NCBI RefSeq assembly: GCF_902459735.1
Contig: NZ_CABPRV010000006.1
Span: 186,001 to 250,000, forward strand
Reading direction: 5' to 3'
Length of the DNA: 64,000 nucleotides
Origin: Pandoraea capi
GTDB lineage: Bacteria > Pseudomonadota > Gammaproteobacteria > Burkholderiales > Burkholderiaceae
Made by a program: the position numbers and the translations under genes. Below the pieces are notes generated by a model. It saw nothing but the letters and a program-made list of their open reading frames with translations. It did no database searches and was not told where the DNA came from. Shown one piece after another: positions 61,737-64,000 of this stretch (its first letter is position 1; every line of letters starts with the position of its first letter).

Positions 61737-62684
61737 ATGAAGCAGTCTCGATGGACGGTCACCGCAGTGCGCGCAAGCCGCTTGCGCGCGATGGCCGGGC
61801 AGTTGGTTATCTCCACCGCAGTCGCTGTCGCGGCCCTTGGCGCCGCGCCGCGCGACGCCCAGGCCGCCGCGCCGCGCGACGCCCAGGCCGCCGCGAGCGC
61901 GTGCGGCAATCACTACTGGTCCGGCACCGCGCCGGACATCACGAACAGCGCCATGACGCGCGCGGCGCGAGAGGTGTGCTTCAGCGCATTCGGCGTCATG
62001 CACTCGGGTGTTACGCGCACGCCGCTCTGGTCGGCCGAGCATCTCACGCGCGCCAACCTGAGCGATGCCCGTCAGATCTCGCGCGTGAACAGTTTCCACG
62101 CCGAAGCGCAGCTACCGCCGAGTGAGCGCGCCGAGTTGCGCGATTACGTGCGTTCGGGCTACGACCGGGGGCATATGGCGCCGTCGGCGGACATGCCGGA
62201 TGCGCAAGCGCAGTCCGAGAGCTTTTCGCTGTCGAACATGGTGCCGCAGAACAGCGAGAACAATCGCTACCTGTGGGCCGGGATCGAGTCGAGCGTGCGC
62301 AAACTTGCGCAGGATCGCGGCGAGTTGTTCGTCATCACCGGGCCGCTTTTCAAGGGCAAGACGATCACGCAGGTCGGTGATCGTGTGATGGTGCCCACGC
62401 AGTTGTTCAAGGTGGTGTACGACCCGAAGCGCAAGCAGGCGGGCGCGTATCTTGTCGCGAATGAAGCCACGGGCGATTATTCGGTCGTGAGCGTGGCTGA
62501 ACTCGAGACATTGGCCGGGATCGATTTCTTCCCCGGCATGCCCGCGAACGTGAAGAAAACAGCGATGTCGCTGCCCGCACCGAAAGCCGCGGGCGGTGGC
62601 AGCAAGCGCAAGCGCGAGCCGGACGTGCCGACGTATCGGGAGGTGCAGACGGTGCTCGACTTCCTGCGTACGATCATTCGCTGA
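61737..62684 (+). CDS. DNA/RNA non-specific endonuclease (NUC1 family)
   Basis: A 315-residue secreted nuclease. The signal region is followed by two tandem APRDAQAA octapeptides. The active site is DRGHMAP (Asp143-Arg-Gly-His146), with the downstream NMVPQNSENNRYLW metal-binding Asn and FVITGPLF. The C-terminus is Lys/Arg-rich and mostly hydrophilic. It probably degrades external nucleic acids for nutrient supply, or has a role in competition. No immunity gene is evident. Confidence 0.92.
   Translation: MKQSRWTVTAVRASRLRAMAGQLVISTAVAVAALGAAPRDAQAAAPRDAQAAASACGNHYWSGTAPDITNSAMTRAAREVCFSAFGVMHSGVTRTPLWSAEHLTRANLSDARQISRVNSFHAEAQLPPSERAELRDYVRSGYDRGHMAPSADMPDAQAQSESFSLSNMVPQNSENNRYLWAGIESSVRKLAQDRGELFVITGPLFKGKTITQVGDRVMVPTQLFKVVYDPKRKQAGAYLVANEATGDYSVVSVAELETLAGIDFFPGMPANVKKTAMSLPAPKAAGGGSKRKREPDVPTYREVQTVLDFLRTIIR
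61841..61888. repeat. 24-bp perfect direct repeat (two copies)
   Basis: Copy 1 covers 61841-61864 and copy 2 covers 61865-61888, each encoding an eight-residue unit in the linker after the nuclease signal region. A partial third copy follows. Confidence 0.85.
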
Positions 62685-62786
62685 GCGTCACGGTAGTGTT
62701 CGGGGCGGGGCGCGCTGGACGTTGCCGGGCGACCTGCCGCTCAAGCCTTTTCACGACTGATTTCCCCCCCGATTCAGGAGTTTTCC

Positions 62787-63080
62787 ATGTCGACCTCGTC
62801 TTCTGCTTCCGCTTCGGCTGCGGCCGGTTTCGCACCGTTCGCCAACGACGCCGATGCCATAACGCTCGGTGAACTGAACGTCGAAAACCACACCGATCAC
62901 GTCGCCATCTTCGGCAATCTCGAGCTGCGCCGCGACGCCGAAGGGCTGCGCCAGGCGCAGGCGCTCAAGGCGGTTGTCGATGCCATCGTGGCAACGTTAG
63001 CGAGCGCGGATCTGCCCGAAAAGGGGCAAACCCCAGCCGGGACGACCGCCAAGCCGGTCAGGAATCCGTTCGAATCCTGA
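62787..63080 (+). CDS. Small conserved-looking protein, unknown function
   Basis: A 97-residue cytosolic protein: Ser/Ala-rich start, then a compact core (ITLGELNVENHTDHVAIFGNLELRRDAEGLRQAQALKAVVDAIVATL) with a likely beta strand-helix layout. An AGGAG site 11 bases before ATG 62787 supports translation. I do not recognise the family. Confidence 0.7.
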   Translation: MSTSSSASASAAAGFAPFANDADAITLGELNVENHTDHVAIFGNLELRRDAEGLRQAQALKAVVDAIVATLASADLPEKGQTPAGTTAKPVRNPFES

Positions 63081-63572
63081 CTGACATGGGCGACATGGGG
63101 TGGGGCACACCCCGTGCCCCGGGATTTACCCCGAATCTGTCGCTTATTTAAAGAATCGATGTTGCGCTGCACGAAACCCTTTCCGTGCCGCGCCGATTCC
63201 CTCACGCCTGTTTTGACCGCCCGCGTTATCGGGCATGAGTGGCCTGCGACACGCCTCGCGTAATGCCCGTCCGAATTCTGCTAATTCCACGGTTCATGCG
63301 GGTTGCGCGACAACTTGTCGCACCTGCGACATTCTGTCGCATTGACACCCTCCGACAAAAATTACGAATCGCGTCACGGTGACGGTTTTTGCCGTGCCAT
63401 CTTCACGTCTCGAAAACCATACGAATCGCGTGTTTTGCTTGCGGCGACGCAGCACGGATAGGGGGTTTACCGTGCGCAGACAAAGCGCATACTAGCCCTG
63501 CGTCTCGTCGATTCCGATCATGTGAATCGATGACCGGCAAGGCTACGAACACTAAACAACGCGAGGTTTTCT
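63081..63572. other. Gene-free region with palindrome cluster
   Basis: About 490 bases without a gene. It contains dense GCGACA/TGTCGC motifs (63137-63355), a possible promoter (TTGACA at 63342) and the leader of the small protein at 63573. Confidence 0.6.
63307..63340. promoter_or_regulatory. Double inverted-repeat operator (GCGACA/TGTCGC)
   Basis: Two adjacent palindromes: GCGACAA-C-TTGTCGC (63307-63321) and TGCGACA-TTC-TGTCGCA (63324-63340). A TTGACA -35-like element follows directly at 63342-63347, with a weak TACGAA about 16 bases further. A repressor or activator array for the downstream small gene is inferred. Confidence 0.5.
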
Positions 63573-63758
63573 ATGCACATCCGTTGGAAAAAAGTGTATT
63601 CGAGTGGTTGGGGAACGATTCATCACGATGCACCCCGTTCCCGTCGCAGCGCGAGTGAGCGCGAGCAACTCTTTCAACGCCTGTTGGCAATCGCAATCGC
63701 CTGTAGCGTCGGCGGTTTCGTCCTGTTGTCAGTAGGTGCGGCCTTCCTGGGACGCTAA
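63573..63758 (+). CDS. Small membrane protein, unknown function
   Basis: A 61-residue protein: a basic, Arg/Ser-rich N-terminus, then one helix (LLAIAIACSVGGFVLLSVGAAFLG), positive-inside orientation expected. A GAGG site precedes ATG 63573. It would be transcribed behind the palindrome cluster, with a leader of about 200 bases. I do not recognise it. Confidence 0.55.
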   Translation: MHIRWKKVYSSGWGTIHHDAPRSRRSASEREQLFQRLLAIAIACSVGGFVLLSVGAAFLGR

Positions 63759-64000
63759 AGTCACACCCCCTTCCTTTTCGTGCGCGGCGCCGCCTCCGGC
63801 GGATTGCCGCGCTACGTTGCCTTTCACGATTCCCATGATTCGCTTCTGAATCATCATCTTCGAACGCCCCTGCGGCACGCGCTTTGCAAGCGTCGCGGCA
63901 CGCCTCGATTTGCGCTTTCAATCGGGCGATTAGAACGAGCGTCCATCCCGCATTTGAAACGTTTTGTTACAGACCGATTCTTCTGCCCTAAATACTGTTC

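Noticed and set aside
63307-63440. NifA/sigma-54 promoter behind the TGT-N10-ACA site
   Set aside because: No GG-N10-GC (-24/-12) element was found downstream at a suitable distance; the TTGACA-type promoter is the better reading.
1-64000. Prophage, insertion sequences or CRISPR arrays
   Set aside because: No transposase, integrase, phage structural genes or regularly spaced repeats were seen; only short in-gene tandem repeats.

Overview
The window is 64 kb of high-GC bacterial chromosome. The gene repertoire and protein style (DUF4148, an Lrp-linked glmS, OrbBCDE-like siderophore transport, FecI/FecR/FecA with PepSY partners) point to the Burkholderiaceae. My best guess is Pandoraea or a close relative; this is inference from family resemblance, with no 16S in the window. 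No rRNA, prophage, insertion sequence or CRISPR array was seen. There is one tRNA, tRNA-Lys(UUU).

Layout. 1-7274 is the tail of a siderophore locus: a 5'-truncated TonB receptor, a FhuD-like binding protein, a fused FhuB-like permease, a PvdE/SyrD-type cyclic-peptide exporter and a FhuC-like ATPase, tightly spaced or overlapping. An AraC regulator and a second ferrisiderophore receptor with a Fur-box-like site follow (7281-10562), then ribA. 11431-18149 is a cell-surface signalling unit: FecI sigma, FecR, an STN-bearing receptor and a DUF3649/PepSY/DUF3325 inner-membrane trio, headed by a near-consensus Fur box. 18323-22968 is a magnesium locus: two short leader ORFs sharing a nonamer in the same frame, a stand-alone protein resembling the MgtC C-terminal domain, a MgtA-type ATPase and an outer-membrane protein.

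23165-31375 holds regulators and metabolism: NsrR-type Rrf2, DUF4148, AraC, a porin, a glycerophosphodiesterase with a DeoR/GlpR-type regulator, Lrp, and glmS with a predicted attTn7. 31407-36153 has a frameshifted IPT-domain gene, an MFS pump with a DsbA/FrnE-like protein, a cupin and a flavin reductase. An orphan nuoM follows. 37878-44182 combines sugar-type ABC transport (no ATPase), a LacI regulator, a PI-PLC-type phosphodiesterase and an inositol monophosphatase, perhaps a scavenging route for inositol or phosphoinositides.

44404-51729 contains a frameshifted BrnA-like antitoxin, tRNA-Lys, a YeeE/YedE transporter and the complete tol-pal operon (ybgC-tolQRAB-pal-cpoB). 52025-57889 is mixed housekeeping: a beta-hydroxyacid dehydrogenase, IclR, an SRPBCC protein, a GcvR-like ACT protein, a phosphoribosyltransferase, TauE and PAP2. 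58253 to the end holds an Mrr-like protein with an altered active site, DUF2501, PaiB, a NUC1 nuclease, three small unknown proteins, and an intergenic cluster of TGCGACA/TGTCGCA palindromes.

The most unusual item is the paired-leader magnesium locus. Next come the palindrome cluster at 63.1-63.4 kb, the altered Mrr-like protein and the ABC/LacI/PI-PLC/IMPase neighbourhood.
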